Origin: Kutzneria sp036403095
GTDB taxonomy: Bacteria > Actinomycetota > Actinomycetes > Mycobacteriales > Pseudonocardiaceae
Direction: 5' to 3'
Assembly (NCBI GenBank): GCA_036403095.1
Contig: DASWRQ010000073.1
Coordinates: forward strand, 1 to 42,719
Length of the DNA: 42,719 nt
Shown in pieces: positions 1 to 8,007 of this stretch. Below the pieces are notes generated by a model. That model ran no database searches, was not told the DNA's origin, and saw only the letters and a program-made list of their open reading frames with translations. Positions within the stretch are counted from its first letter, which is position 1. The number at the start of each line of letters is the position of its first letter. Both the position numbers and the translations under genes were made by a program.

Positions 1-99
1 CGCACCGGTCAGCCCTGTCTGGTCTGCGGAACCCCGGTGGCCACCAAGGACCTGGCCGGCCGCAACCTCTACTGGTGCCCTACCTGTCAGCCTGCCTGA
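1..99 (+). CDS. C-terminal end of an Fpg/Nei-type DNA glycosylase (partial)
   Basis: The reading frame is open from the first base and stops at 97-99, giving the last 32 residues of a protein. It contains two CxxC pairs, CLVC followed after about 17 residues by CPTC, then QPA and the stop. This is the C-terminal zinc finger of formamidopyrimidine-DNA glycosylase / endonuclease VIII enzymes, which helps these base-excision repair proteins bind damaged DNA; the Arg near the tip (GRNLYWCPTCQ) matches the usual finger pattern. The catalytic N-terminus lies outside the window, so Fpg and Nei cannot be separated. The following 371 bp have no gene on this strand. Confidence 0.85.
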   Translation, partial: RTGQPCLVCGTPVATKDLAGRNLYWCPTCQPA

Positions 100-470
100 C
101 CGCGTGGTCGCCGGTCGCCTGAACAGCGCCCGGAGTCGACGGCACAGAGAGATTAGGTCGTAAGGCTGCGGCACCCGATCAACGGTGTCCGGCGGCAACG
201 GCGCAGAAGTATGTGGTGGTGATGCCTGCTGCTTGCGGGTCGGAGGTGCCCCGGAGTGTGGTGTCCGACATCAGTGGGCCGGAGTCAGCAGCGCCGCAGC
301 GCCCGGGGGTGAGTATGAGGACCGGCAGTGCTGTCCGGTGTCCGCGGGCAGCAGCGCATAAGTAGCGGGTGGCAGCGATGGCTGGGAATCGGCTGCGTCC
401 CGCGGCAGTCTCCGAAAGCAACGGTGCCCGGGAGCATCTGCTCCCGGCCACCGAAAGTCGTGCTCAGCGG
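100..470. other. Intergenic region with a degenerate direct repeat
   Basis: No convincing gene is seen here. Two similar stretches of about 30 bp, at 184-213 and 338-367, begin GGTGTCCG and continue GCAGCGCATAAGTA in one and GGCGCAGAAGTATG in the other. The region lies between the convergent ends of the glycosylase gene and the 471-1340 gene, so it could hold terminators, but I found no strong one. Confidence 0.4.
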
Positions 471-1340
471 TCACCAGTTGTCGCCGCCGCCACCGCCCCA
501 ATCGCCACCGCCACCCCAGTCACCGCCGCCCCAGTCGCCACCACCGCCGCCGCCGTCCCAGCCGCCCTGGTCACCGCCGCCGCCCCAGTCGCCGCCACCC
601 TGGTCACCGCCACCCTGGTCGCCGCCGTTCCAGTCGGCCTGCTGCCCCTGGTCGCCGCCGAAGTCGCCGAAGCCCTGGCCGCCGTCGAAACCGCCGTCCC
701 AGCCGCCGCCGCTGTCCCAACCGCCGACGGCGTAAGGGATGGTGTGCATGCCGGAGAACATGGCGTTGAACAACAGGCCGGCGCCGATGCCCCACGCGCC
801 GGCGACGAGGGCGGGCTTCCACCACGGCTCGCTGTACCAGCCCTGAGGCACGGGGCGACCGGCGACATAGCCGCCGGGGTAGTAGTGCGGGGTGCCTTCG
901 CCGGCAACGGCCGACGCCTCGTACTCGTGACCCTCGACCTCGACCCGGCGGTCGCCGGTGACCTTGCCGGCGCGGCTCTGGCCGTTGAGGTCGGGCAGCT
1001 CGGGACCAGGGTCCAGACCCATGGCCTCACGGGCGGCCCGCACGTAGTACAGGCCTTCCTGAGCGGTCTGGGTGACCAGCCGGCACTGCTCGATGGTGCG
1101 TGCCTGCTCCATCTGCGAGCCGGCGGCGTTGTAGCGCTCGCCGGCGTCGGCGAGCGCCTGCTTGGCGGCGTCGTTGCTGCCGGTCAGGTTGAGCACCTGG
1201 CCGCCGAGCCGCTCCACCCAGCGGCGGGCGTCGGCCTTGGCGTCGTCGAGGCGCTGGCCGTTCGCCGCGCGCTGACGCATCACGACAACGGCCACGCCGA
1301 TGATCACGACCAGCAGGATCACGACGAGCAGCGTGGTCAC
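471..1340 (-). CDS. Membrane-anchored protein with Gly/Asp/Trp-rich tail (DUF1542-like)
   Basis: A 289-residue protein is read from a GTG at 1340, preceded by GGGAGG four bases upstream; an ATG at 1379 would add 13 residues but lacks such a site. Residues 2-20 form a membrane anchor and are followed by a charged, helical region (QRLDDAKADARRWVERLGG) and by a conserved-looking stretch with HYYPGG and GWYSEPWWKPALVAGAWG, which may be a second membrane-associated segment. From about residue 206 to the end the protein is almost only Gly, Asp, Trp and Gln in DWGGG-type repeats. I recognise it as an actinobacterial protein family of unknown function, often annotated DUF1542-like; that name is from memory. 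No catalytic motif is visible. Confidence 0.75.
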   Translation of the reverse strand: MTTLLVVILLVVIIGVAVVVMRQRAANGQRLDDAKADARRWVERLGGQVLNLTGSNDAAKQALADAGERYNAAGSQMEQARTIEQCRLVTQTAQEGLYYVRAAREAMGLDPGPELPDLNGQSRAGKVTGDRRVEVEGHEYEASAVAGEGTPHYYPGGYVAGRPVPQGWYSEPWWKPALVAGAWGIGAGLLFNAMFSGMHTIPYAVGGWDSGGGWDGGFDGGQGFGDFGGDQGQQADWNGGDQGGGDQGGGDWGGGGDQGGWDGGGGGGDWGGGDWGGGGDWGGGGGDNW

Positions 1341-1447
1341 GGTGCCTCCCGGCTTCCAACGAGGGTGAATCCGTCGCAAACGGACAACGGGAAAGCTACC
1401 GCCTCGGTTCCTGACGGGCCGATCGAACGGTGTGACCCGGCGGACAG

Positions 1448-1534
1448 CTACTTCCTGGTCGCGCCGGGCGACCGGCCGGCCCAGTAGGCGCCGAGCATGC
1501 CGACCACGACCACCGCGACGAGGTAGGTGCCCAT
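1448..1534 (-). CDS. Probable 28-residue single-pass membrane peptide
   Basis: A short frame starts at ATG 1532-1534 and ends at TAG 1448-1450. It is preceded, six bases upstream, by a perfect AAGGAGG ribosome-binding site (1541-1547), stronger than those of most genes in this window. The product MGTYLVAVVVVGMLGAYWAG plus an eight-residue basic tail (RSPGATRK) is one hydrophobic helix with a positively charged C-terminus. It lies about 110 bp upstream of the Gly/Asp/Trp-tail membrane protein on the same strand and could be cotranscribed with it. The function is unknown; the call rests on the ribosome-binding site and the clean helix-plus-basic-tail pattern. Confidence 0.6.
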   Translation of the reverse strand: MGTYLVAVVVVGMLGAYWAGRSPGATRK

Positions 1535-1651
1535 CACGTTCCTCCTTCTTGTGGCTACGTGAGGCCCAACGTGCCCGCGCGTGGCATGAGTTCCGGTTCC
1601 TGGCTGTCGATTCCCTGAGGATCAGCCGACCTGACGGTCGGCACAGCCCGG

Positions 1652-2875
1652 TCAGAACACTTCGGGGCAGTGCGGCTGGTGGTCGCCGGCGAACGCCCGC
1701 GACGCGGCCCGGGCCTTGCCCGGGGCCAGCTCGCGGATGCGCTGCGCGGCAACGAGTTCCTGAACGGTCGTGCCGCCGAGGAACACCGCGCCGAGCTCAC
1801 GGACGCCCAGCGCCAGATCCGGTTGGGCGTCGGTGCGGGTGACGGTGGCCGGCCCGTCGGCCTCGGCGACGAGCCGCCACGTGCCGGCGTTCCAAGGACA
1901 GAAGGTGTCCTCGACCGCCAGCACGACGTCGACCGCGGTGGAGTACGTGCGCAGCGGCAGCGCGCGGTCGATGTCGACGATCCGAATCCACAGGCCGTCG
2001 CCGACCTGTCGGTTGTTGTCGGTGGCGTCCCGGAGCATGTGAATGATCGGGTCGTCGGTGGCGCCATCGGTCCGAACCGTTGTGGTCAGGTCGATGTCGA
2101 GCAGGTACCGCCACAGCGACGCGTACGCCTGCGGTGTGGCGCCGAGGATCTCCCGGGCGTGCACCTGGTGCTCGGGCTTGCGGGAATCCCACTTCTTCTT
2201 CACCTGATAGATGGCGTAGCCCTCCGGATGGATGGCGTAGCGCCACTTGGTCAGACCCTCGCTCAGCAGCTCCGAGGCGCTCTCCGACAGGAACACCTGC
2301 CACGACGCCTTGGTGCGGCCGACCCAGCCGACGCGTGTCGGGGCGACCTTGTTGTGCAGGTGGTGCATCAGCGGCAGCGCGGTTTCCTTGTCCACCTCAC
2401 GAACTCGGCCGTCACTGACGTCCACAGTGGACTGGAACTCGGCGCCCCGCGGCACCGCGAAGAAGGCGCGGTGGCCGGCGAGTCCGTAGCCGAAGCGGCC
2501 GTAGATGTCACCCTCGGAGGCGTACAGCGCGGCGAAGGCGTCACCGGTTCCGTGCTGGGAATGCAGTTGTGCCCCCATCACCTGGGCCATGGCGCCGCGA
2601 CGTCGATGATCGGGCGCGACGGCGACGCAGGAGACGGCGGCGACCGGATGCGGACCGGTGCCGGGCAACGTCATCTGTTTGGAGAGCATCGTGCCGCCGC
2701 CGATGAGCTCGTCGCCGTCGAAGGCGCCGTGCGTGCGGTGCGGTTCCAGCAGGTCGACCTCGGCCGCGACGTGCTCCGGGGCGGGGTCGTCGAGGAAGGC
2801 GCGGAAGACCAGGCCGATGAACGTCGGGATCTCCTCGGCGGCGAGGGTGCGGGTCACCAGCGGCGATGCGGACAT
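1652..2875 (-). CDS. Eis-type GNAT N-acetyltransferase
   Basis: A 407-residue protein resembles Eis, the hexameric acetyltransferase family that acetylates amines of aminoglycosides and other substrates with acetyl-CoA. The N-terminal GNAT domain has the acetyl-CoA binding stretch VSCVAVAPDHRRRGAM (residues 81-96), and YGRFGYG at 125-131 contains the Tyr expected to act as general acid. The protein ends in a Phe whose terminal carboxylate is the catalytic base in M. tuberculosis Eis. The middle and C-terminal parts match the second GNAT-like and SCP2-like domains by length. I chose ATG 2875, with AAGG five bases upstream, because it gives the usual ~400 residues; ATG 2923 is possible. It is divergent from the SnoaL-like gene. 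The natural substrate cannot be told from sequence. Confidence 0.88.
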   Translation of the reverse strand: MSASPLVTRTLAAEEIPTFIGLVFRAFLDDPAPEHVAAEVDLLEPHRTHGAFDGDELIGGGTMLSKQMTLPGTGPHPVAAVSCVAVAPDHRRRGAMAQVMGAQLHSQHGTGDAFAALYASEGDIYGRFGYGLAGHRAFFAVPRGAEFQSTVDVSDGRVREVDKETALPLMHHLHNKVAPTRVGWVGRTKASWQVFLSESASELLSEGLTKWRYAIHPEGYAIYQVKKKWDSRKPEHQVHAREILGATPQAYASLWRYLLDIDLTTTVRTDGATDDPIIHMLRDATDNNRQVGDGLWIRIVDIDRALPLRTYSTAVDVVLAVEDTFCPWNAGTWRLVAEADGPATVTRTDAQPDLALGVRELGAVFLGGTTVQELVAAQRIRELAPGKARAASRAFAGDHQPHCPEVF

Positions 2876-3004
2876 AGCCGCCTTGGTACGCCGGTTCGCG
2901 GGTTCGCGCGAGTCGTTATTCATGACGCCGGAGGTAATCGACCAAGGGGCCGCCCGCTGCCAGGCTTGGGAAACCGAAGCGGGACAAGGAAAGGAAGGAT
3001 CGCG

Positions 3005-3373
3005 ATGACTGACGCGAACACCGTCGTGCGGCGCTACATGGAGATCTGGAACCAGCCCGATGGTGCACTGCGCGCCAAGGCCGCCGCCGAGCTGCTCACC
3101 GCGGACTGCCGGTTCGTCGACCCGATCGCCGACGTGACCGGCCCCGACGGCCTCGCCGCCGTCATCGGCGGCGTGCACGAGCGGTTCCCGGGCCATCGGC
3201 TCCGGCCGATCGGGGACGTGGACACCCACCACGACGTGCTGCGATTCACCTGGGAACTGGTCGCCGACGGCGGTGGCGAGTCCGTGGTGATCGGCACCGA
3301 CGTGCTGACGCTGACCGGCGACGGACAGGTCGGCGCGGTCAACGGGTTCTTCGACAAGGTGCCGGCGGCCTGA
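3005..3373 (+). CDS. SnoaL-like / NTF2-fold protein
   Basis: The 122-residue protein starts at ATG 3005 with GGAAGG seven bases upstream. The pattern MTDANTVVRRYMEIWNQ, then LLTADCRFVDPIADVTGPDGL, then FPGHRL and HHDVLRFTWEL is typical of SnoaL-like small alpha+beta-barrel proteins (NTF2 superfamily). Members act as cyclases, isomerases, or proteins of unknown role, and the fold alone does not give a reaction. It is divergent from the Eis-type gene, sharing a 129-bp intergenic region, and convergent with the RND permease gene, with a strong hairpin between them. Confidence 0.85.
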   Translation: MTDANTVVRRYMEIWNQPDGALRAKAAAELLTADCRFVDPIADVTGPDGLAAVIGGVHERFPGHRLRPIGDVDTHHDVLRFTWELVADGGGESVVIGTDVLTLTGDGQVGAVNGFFDKVPAA

Positions 3374-3378
3374 ACCCG

Positions 3379-3426
3379 GACAACGGCTGTGGGCAGCGGA
3401 CATGTCCGCGGCCCACAGCCGTTGTC
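3379..3426. terminator. Bidirectional hairpin terminator between convergent genes
   Basis: A perfect 16-bp stem (3379-3394 with 3411-3426) encloses a second 12-bp palindrome, CGGACATGTCCG, so nearly all 48 bases can pair. It starts 5 bp after the SnoaL-like stop and ends 16 bp before the RND gene stop, where a shared terminator is expected. There is no long T-run on either side, which is common in actinomycetes. Confidence 0.8.
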
Positions 3427-3442
3427 GTTGGATCCGATCGGG

Positions 3443-6400
3443 CTACTTGGCGTCGACCAGCTCCAGCTGCTCAGCCTCGGCGGGCCGGCGGTGCTTGCCT
3501 TCGCGCCGCTTGCGGAACCGCTCCTTGGTGTTCTCCACCATGGTGTAGAGCGTCGGCACCAGCAGCAGCGTGAGCAGCGTGGAGCTGACCAGACCGCCGA
3601 TCACGACCACCGCCAGCGGACGCGAGATGAACGCGCCGCTCTGCGTCAGGCCGAGCGCCATCGGCAGCAGGGCGAAGATCGTCGCGGCCGCGGTCATCAG
3701 GATCGGCCGCAGCCGTCGGCGACCGCCCTCCACGACCGCGTCGGCGATGCTCATGCCGTCCTCGCGGTACTTGTTGATCAGGTCCATCAGCACGATCGCG
3801 TTCGTCACCACGATGCCGACCAGCATCAGCACGCCGATCAGCGACGGCAGGCCGAGCGGGATGCCGCTGATCAGCAGCGCCGCGATGGCGCCGGTGGCCG
3901 CGAACGGGATCGAGACCAGCAGCACCAGCGGCTGCATCAGGCTGCGGAACACCGCCACCATGATCAGGAACACCAGGGCCACGGCGACCGCGAGGGCGAT
4001 GCCGAGGTTGCCGAACGCGTCGCTCTGCTGCTGGCTGACGCCGCCGACGCTGTAGCTGGCGCCGGCCGGCAGCTTGGTGTCCTTCAGCTTCTGGGTCAGC
4101 TCGACGCTGATCGCGCCGGTGTTGGCGCTGTCGGCCGTGCCGCTGACGGTGGCACTACGCGAGCCGTTGATGCGCTTGATCTGCGTCGGGCCGTTGGTCT
4201 GCTGGACCGTGGCCACCGAGTCGAGCCGGACCACGCCGGCCAGGCCGGGCAGCGGCAGCGCCTTGAGCGCGTCCAGGTCGGCCGGCGCGGTTCCGGTGCG
4301 CAGTACCACGTTCTCCGAGGTGCCGTTCAGCGTCAGCTGCCCGATCTGGCTGCCGGCCAGCTGCGCCTGCACCGCCTGACCGATGGTCGAGTCGCTCAGG
4401 CCCTGCCGGGCCGCGAGCTGACGGTCGACCGAGACCTGCACCTCCGGCGCGCTGTTGACCAGGTCGCTGGTCACGTCGGTGACGCCCGAGATGCCGGACA
4501 TGGTCTTCTGCACGGCATCCGAGGCGGTGCGCAGCACGTTCTCGTCCGTGGCGTTCACCACGACCTGCAGCCCGCTGCCGTTGAAGCCGCCGCCGCCCTG
4601 GGCGCCGACCGTGATCTTGCCGGCGTCCGGCAGCGCGTCCAGCTTGTCCCGCAACGCGTTCTGGACCGTGTTGAGATCGGCGCCGTCCTTGATGGTGATG
4701 GCGTAGCTGGCCTTGGACGTGCCGCTGTTGCCGCCGAAGCCGAGGAAGCCGCCGCCCGCGCCCACCGTCACCTGGTAGGTGTTGATGCCGTCGACACCCT
4801 GGATGGCCGTCTCCACGCGCTTGGCCGCCGCGTCCGTGGTGGCCAGGCTGCTGCCCACCGGCAGCGTCTGCGAGACGTTGACGGTGTTCTCGCCCGAGCC
4901 GTCCAGGAAGTTGGTCTTGAGGCCGGCGCCCATCGCCAGCGTGCCGAACAGCACCAGGATCGCGATCACCACGGTCGTCCAGCGGCGGCGGGTGGCGAAC
5001 CGGATCACCGGCACGTAGATCCGCTGCAGCGGGCTGCGCAGCTCCTTGCGCACCGCCTCCTCCGGGTCGGTGCCTTCCTTGGCCGGCTTGAGGAACCAGT
5101 ACGCGAGCACCGGCACGATGGTCAGCGCGACCAGCAGCGACGCCAGCAGCGCCACCGTCACCGTGAGGCCGAACGGCGCGAACAACTCGCCGACCAGGCC
5201 GCCCACCACGGCGATCGGCGCGAACACGGCGACCGTGGTCAGCGTCGACGCGGTGACCGCGCCTGCGACCTCACGGGTGCCGTCCAGCACCGCACGCTTC
5301 TTGTCCTCGCCGTAGCTGAGATGGCGCTTGATGTTCTCCAGCACCACGATCGAGTCGTCGACGACGCGGCCGATGGCGATGGTCAGGCCGCCGAGGGTGA
5401 GCAGGTTCAGCGAGGTCTTGGTGGTCCACAGCACGATCAGCGCGATGACCACCGAGAGCGGGATGGACACCGCCGTGACCAGCGTGGAGCGGATCGACAG
5501 CAGGAAGACCAGGATCACCAGGACGGCGAAGGCCAGGCCCAGCAGGCCCTCCTGGGTCAGGCCCTCGACCGCCTGGTTGACGGCCGGCGCCTGGTCCTGG
5601 ATGACCGTGAGCTTGGCGTTGTTGCCGAGGTCGGTCTCCAGCTGGGAGATCTTGTCGCGGACCTGCTGGGAGATCTCGACGGCGTTGCCGTCAGGCGTCT
5701 TGGTGACCGAGACACCGAGGCTTTCCTTGCCGTTGGTGCGGGTGATCGAGGTGGCCGTGGCCAGGCCCTCGTTCACCTGGGCGACGTCGCCCAGCTTGAC
5801 CGGCTGCGGCGCGGGACGTCCGGGTGCGGGCGGCGCCGTCGGCGTCAGGTAGAGGTTGCGCACATCGTCCACAGAGGACAGTCGCTGTCCGATCTGGACG
5901 GTCAGGGTCTGGCTGCCCTGGTTCAGGGTGCCCGCCGGCGTCGGCGTTCCGTTGGCCCGCAGGGCCGTCGTGACCGCGGTGGAGCTCAGGCCGGTCGCCG
6001 CGAGCTTGGCGTTGTCCAGGCTGATGGTGACGACCTTGTCCCGCGCGCCGGTCACGCTGGCGTCCCGGACGCCGGTGATGCCCTGTAGCTCCGGTAGCAC
6101 CGTGCTGGTCAGCTTCGAGGCCAGCTGCTGCTGGTCGGCGTCGGAGGAGGCGGCCAGCACGATCACCGGCAGGTCGTCGGTGTTGCCGACGATCACGTTC
6201 GGCTTCACGGTGGTCGGCAGCTGCGCGGCGATCTGGTTGACCGCCTGCGACATCTTGTTGACCGCGTTGTCCAGGTTCGTGCCGAAGTCGAACTGCACGG
6301 TGACCGAGGACGAGCCCTGGCTGGAGGTCGAGGTCAGCTGGGTCTGGCCGGGGACGCTGCGCAGCGCGTCCTCGATCGGCTTGGTGACCTGGTCCTGCAC

Positions 6401-6577
6401 GATCTCGGGCGAGGCGCCCGGATACTGGGAGACCACGACCGCGGCCGGGAAGGCCAGCGAGGGCAGCAGCTGTCTTTGCAGCGACGGGATCGCCCACGCG
6501 CCGAAGCCCAGGGCGATGAGCGCCACCAGGGCCACCAGGCCGCGGTTGGCGAGGCTGAGTCTGGTCAGGAAGGTCAT
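3443..6577 (-). CDS. RND-superfamily efflux permease (AcrB/SwrC-like)
   Basis: This 1044-residue protein has the full two-fold RND layout: an N-terminal membrane helix (about 12-32), a large extracellular domain, a helix bundle from about 344, a second helix after the RRRW segment, a second extracellular domain and a final bundle. Helix 4 carries GRVVDDSIVVLENI, with the proton-relay Asp pair at 407-408. Such pumps use the proton gradient; the Gram-positive members (SwrC/YerP type) export lipids, lipopeptides or drugs across the single membrane. No membrane-fusion partner or outer-membrane channel gene is adjacent, as expected for a monoderm. A divergent MarR gene and an inverted repeat in the shared promoter suggest local repression. 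The start is ATG 6575-6577; the ribosome-binding site is weak. Confidence 0.92.
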   Translation of the reverse strand: MTFLTRLSLANRGLVALVALIALGFGAWAIPSLQRQLLPSLAFPAAVVVSQYPGASPEIVQDQVTKPIEDALRSVPGQTQLTSTSSQGSSSVTVQFDFGTNLDNAVNKMSQAVNQIAAQLPTTVKPNVIVGNTDDLPVIVLAASSDADQQQLASKLTSTVLPELQGITGVRDASVTGARDKVVTISLDNAKLAATGLSSTAVTTALRANGTPTPAGTLNQGSQTLTVQIGQRLSSVDDVRNLYLTPTAPPAPGRPAPQPVKLGDVAQVNEGLATATSITRTNGKESLGVSVTKTPDGNAVEISQQVRDKISQLETDLGNNAKLTVIQDQAPAVNQAVEGLTQEGLLGLAFAVLVILVFLLSIRSTLVTAVSIPLSVVIALIVLWTTKTSLNLLTLGGLTIAIGRVVDDSIVVLENIKRHLSYGEDKKRAVLDGTREVAGAVTASTLTTVAVFAPIAVVGGLVGELFAPFGLTVTVALLASLLVALTIVPVLAYWFLKPAKEGTDPEEAVRKELRSPLQRIYVPVIRFATRRRWTTVVIAILVLFGTLAMGAGLKTNFLDGSGENTVNVSQTLPVGSSLATTDAAAKRVETAIQGVDGINTYQVTVGAGGGFLGFGGNSGTSKASYAITIKDGADLNTVQNALRDKLDALPDAGKITVGAQGGGGFNGSGLQVVVNATDENVLRTASDAVQKTMSGISGVTDVTSDLVNSAPEVQVSVDRQLAARQGLSDSTIGQAVQAQLAGSQIGQLTLNGTSENVVLRTGTAPADLDALKALPLPGLAGVVRLDSVATVQQTNGPTQIKRINGSRSATVSGTADSANTGAISVELTQKLKDTKLPAGASYSVGGVSQQQSDAFGNLGIALAVAVALVFLIMVAVFRSLMQPLVLLVSIPFAATGAIAALLISGIPLGLPSLIGVLMLVGIVVTNAIVLMDLINKYREDGMSIADAVVEGGRRRLRPILMTAAATIFALLPMALGLTQSGAFISRPLAVVVIGGLVSSTLLTLLLVPTLYTMVENTKERFRKRREGKHRRPAEAEQLELVDAK

Positions 6578-6597
6578 GGCAGCTCTCTGCGGAATTG

Positions 6598-6632
6598 GTT
6601 AGCCTTGTCCTAATATTTGGGCCAAGGCTAAC
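6598..6632. promoter_or_regulatory. Candidate MarR operator: 10-bp inverted repeat
   Basis: GTTAGCCTTG (6598-6607) is repeated in perfect inverted form as CAAGGCTAAC (6623-6632), with an A/T-rich 15-base spacer containing TAATATT. It sits in the 160-bp gap between the RND permease and the divergent MarR gene, 21 bp from the permease start, where a repressor would block transcription of the pump. The spacer could contain the -10 region of the permease promoter. Its assignment to this MarR protein is inference. Confidence 0.55.
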
Positions 6633-6737
6633 AGTGTGATCCGCCCGGTCGCTGATACTTCTCTCAGGTTCGAGGGGAGCGCTGGAAGTGCTCCGGGCCG
6701 TCACAACGGCGTGACGAAGGGTGATGGGTAACCGTCC

Positions 6738-7187
6738 ATGGAGGACAAAGAGCAGCTCATCGCCAGCATCACCACGACGCAGCGGTCGCTGGGCCGGCTC
6801 TTCGGCGCGGCGCGGGCCAACCCGCTGATGTCGCTCAACCTGACCATGCGGCAGCTCAAGGTGCTGCTCACGCTGTTCAGGCGCGGTCCGCTGGCCGGGC
6901 ACGCGCTCACCGCCGAGATGGGCGTGAGCTTGGCCACTGTCACCGGCATCGTCGACCGGCTCGCCGCCCAGGGTCTCGTCTCCCGTCGCGAGGACCCCAC
7001 CGACCGGCGGGTCCGCCTGCTCGAGCTGACCGCCGAGGGTCGCAAGCTCGTCGGCACCGTCATGGACGCCGGGAGCGCCCAGTACCGTCGGCTGCTCTCC
7101 CGACTAGAGATCGACGAACTCCGTCTGCTCGACGGCCTCATCCACCGCATGGCCGAGATCGCCGACGAGGAGTTCCCCGAGGCCTGA
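6738..7187 (+). CDS. MarR-family transcriptional regulator
   Basis: The 149-residue protein has the MarR winged-helix layout: an N-terminal dimerisation helix, LTMRQLKVLLTLFRRGPL, the recognition helix region GVSLATVTGIVDRLAAQGLV, and the wing SRREDPTDRRVRLLELTAEG, then C-terminal dimer helices. The wing DxRDRR-type motif is well kept. MarR proteins bind palindromic operators as dimers and release them on binding small phenolic or other ligands. Divergent placement next to the RND permease is the classic arrangement of a pump and its repressor, and a perfect inverted repeat lies between them. The ligand is unknown. Confidence 0.9.
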   Translation: MEDKEQLIASITTTQRSLGRLFGAARANPLMSLNLTMRQLKVLLTLFRRGPLAGHALTAEMGVSLATVTGIVDRLAAQGLVSRREDPTDRRVRLLELTAEGRKLVGTVMDAGSAQYRRLLSRLEIDELRLLDGLIHRMAEIADEEFPEA

Positions 7188-8007
7188 CCCGGTGGCCGCC
7201 GGCCGCGGTCCAGTGTGGTCAATATGGACAACATTGACGCACTCGATCGATGTTGACGAGTCCCGTCGACGTTGATCGATATAGATGAGTCTGATTCACA
7301 TCGGCGGAACCGCAGCCTCCCGTCACACCGACGAAGCGGACGAGTTCGCCCACGAGCAGGGCCTTCGCCGACGAAGTGGAGCTTTGTCGACGTGTGGCGG
7401 TCCGTCGGTGCGGAGAACTTCGCCGACGCGGAGAACTTTGCCGGCGCAGCGAATTTCGGAGACGAGGAGAAGTTCGGCGCTCCGGAGACGTGCTGCGGTC
7501 CGGAGACCGTGCTGCGGCCTGGAGCAGTCCGGCGATCTGGAGGACTCCGTTCAATCCGGAGAATTTGGCGTTCCGCAGAAGTTTGGCGGTCTGGAGTAGT
7601 TCGTCGGCGTGAGCGGATCGTCCGGTTCGGAGAGGTTCGTCGGGCGAGGGGAGGTCGTTCGATCCGGAGGGGTTCGTCAGCGCGGAGGAGTTTGGCGATC
7701 TGGAGGAGTTTTGCCGTCTGGACTCGGCGGTGTCGAGCAAGCGGGCGGCGGTGAGGAAGTTCGCCGAACTGGAGAAGTTGGACGGCGTGGTGGCCCGCGG
7801 TTGATGTGGACCAGTTCGGGAACGAAGGGCATGGCGGGCTGTGCGGAGGGGAGCTCGGGTGGCGGGATGGATGTCGGCGAACCGAGGGGTGCTCGGGCGG
7901 TTTGATCAGGTTCGTCGGGATTGGGGCGCTGGGGTGCAGGCGGAGTGCGTGGGCGTGCGGCAGGTGGGCATGCGGAGTTGGGAGTACGTGTGAACTGCTC
8001 GATTTCG
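7188..8007. other. Long intergenic region dominated by an 18-bp repeat array
   Basis: No gene is convincing in the ~1 kb between marR and the secreted protein at 8218. All long frames here run through low-complexity Arg/Ser/Gly-rich translations on several frames at once and lack ribosome-binding sites. The first part (7210-7300) is less GC-rich than its surroundings and has an inverted repeat, GTCAAT at 7218-7223 and ATTGAC at 7233-7238. From about 7227 to 7800 the sequence shows an 18-bp periodicity, listed separately. The last 200 bp are G-rich without clear repeats. Confidence 0.6.
7227..7800. repeat. Degenerate tandem array of 18-bp units (array 1)
   Basis: The clearest run is 7410-7517, six consecutive units of exactly 18 bp, the second being GCGGAGAACTTTGCCGGC (7428-7445). 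Similar units with one- or two-base length changes continue to about 7800, for example GCGGAGGAGTTTGGCGAT. Upstream, GCGGACGAGTTCGCCCAC (7337-7354) belongs to the same family, and three further 18-bp periods (7227-7280) share a TTGAC core. On the minus strand many units translate to hexads such as TAKLLR, TAKLLQ, IAKLLR and ADELLQ, but the frame changes along the array and no start or ribosome-binding site is seen. The same unit family occurs at 31925-32285. Confidence 0.75.

Noticed and set aside
3389..6088. An 899-residue open frame on the plus strand opposite the RND gene
   Set aside because: It is the antisense shadow of a high-GC gene: the translation is Arg/Asp/His/Gln-rich without domains, and the minus-strand frame codes a clear RND permease.
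6598..6632. IdeR/DtxR iron box
   Set aside because: Only the TTAG-type half-sites are similar; the 19-bp IdeR consensus is not present.
7285..7905. Several plus-strand frames of 80-160 codons over array 1
   Set aside because: They overlap each other in all frames, lack ribosome-binding sites and consist of repeat-derived Arg/Ser/Gly sequence.
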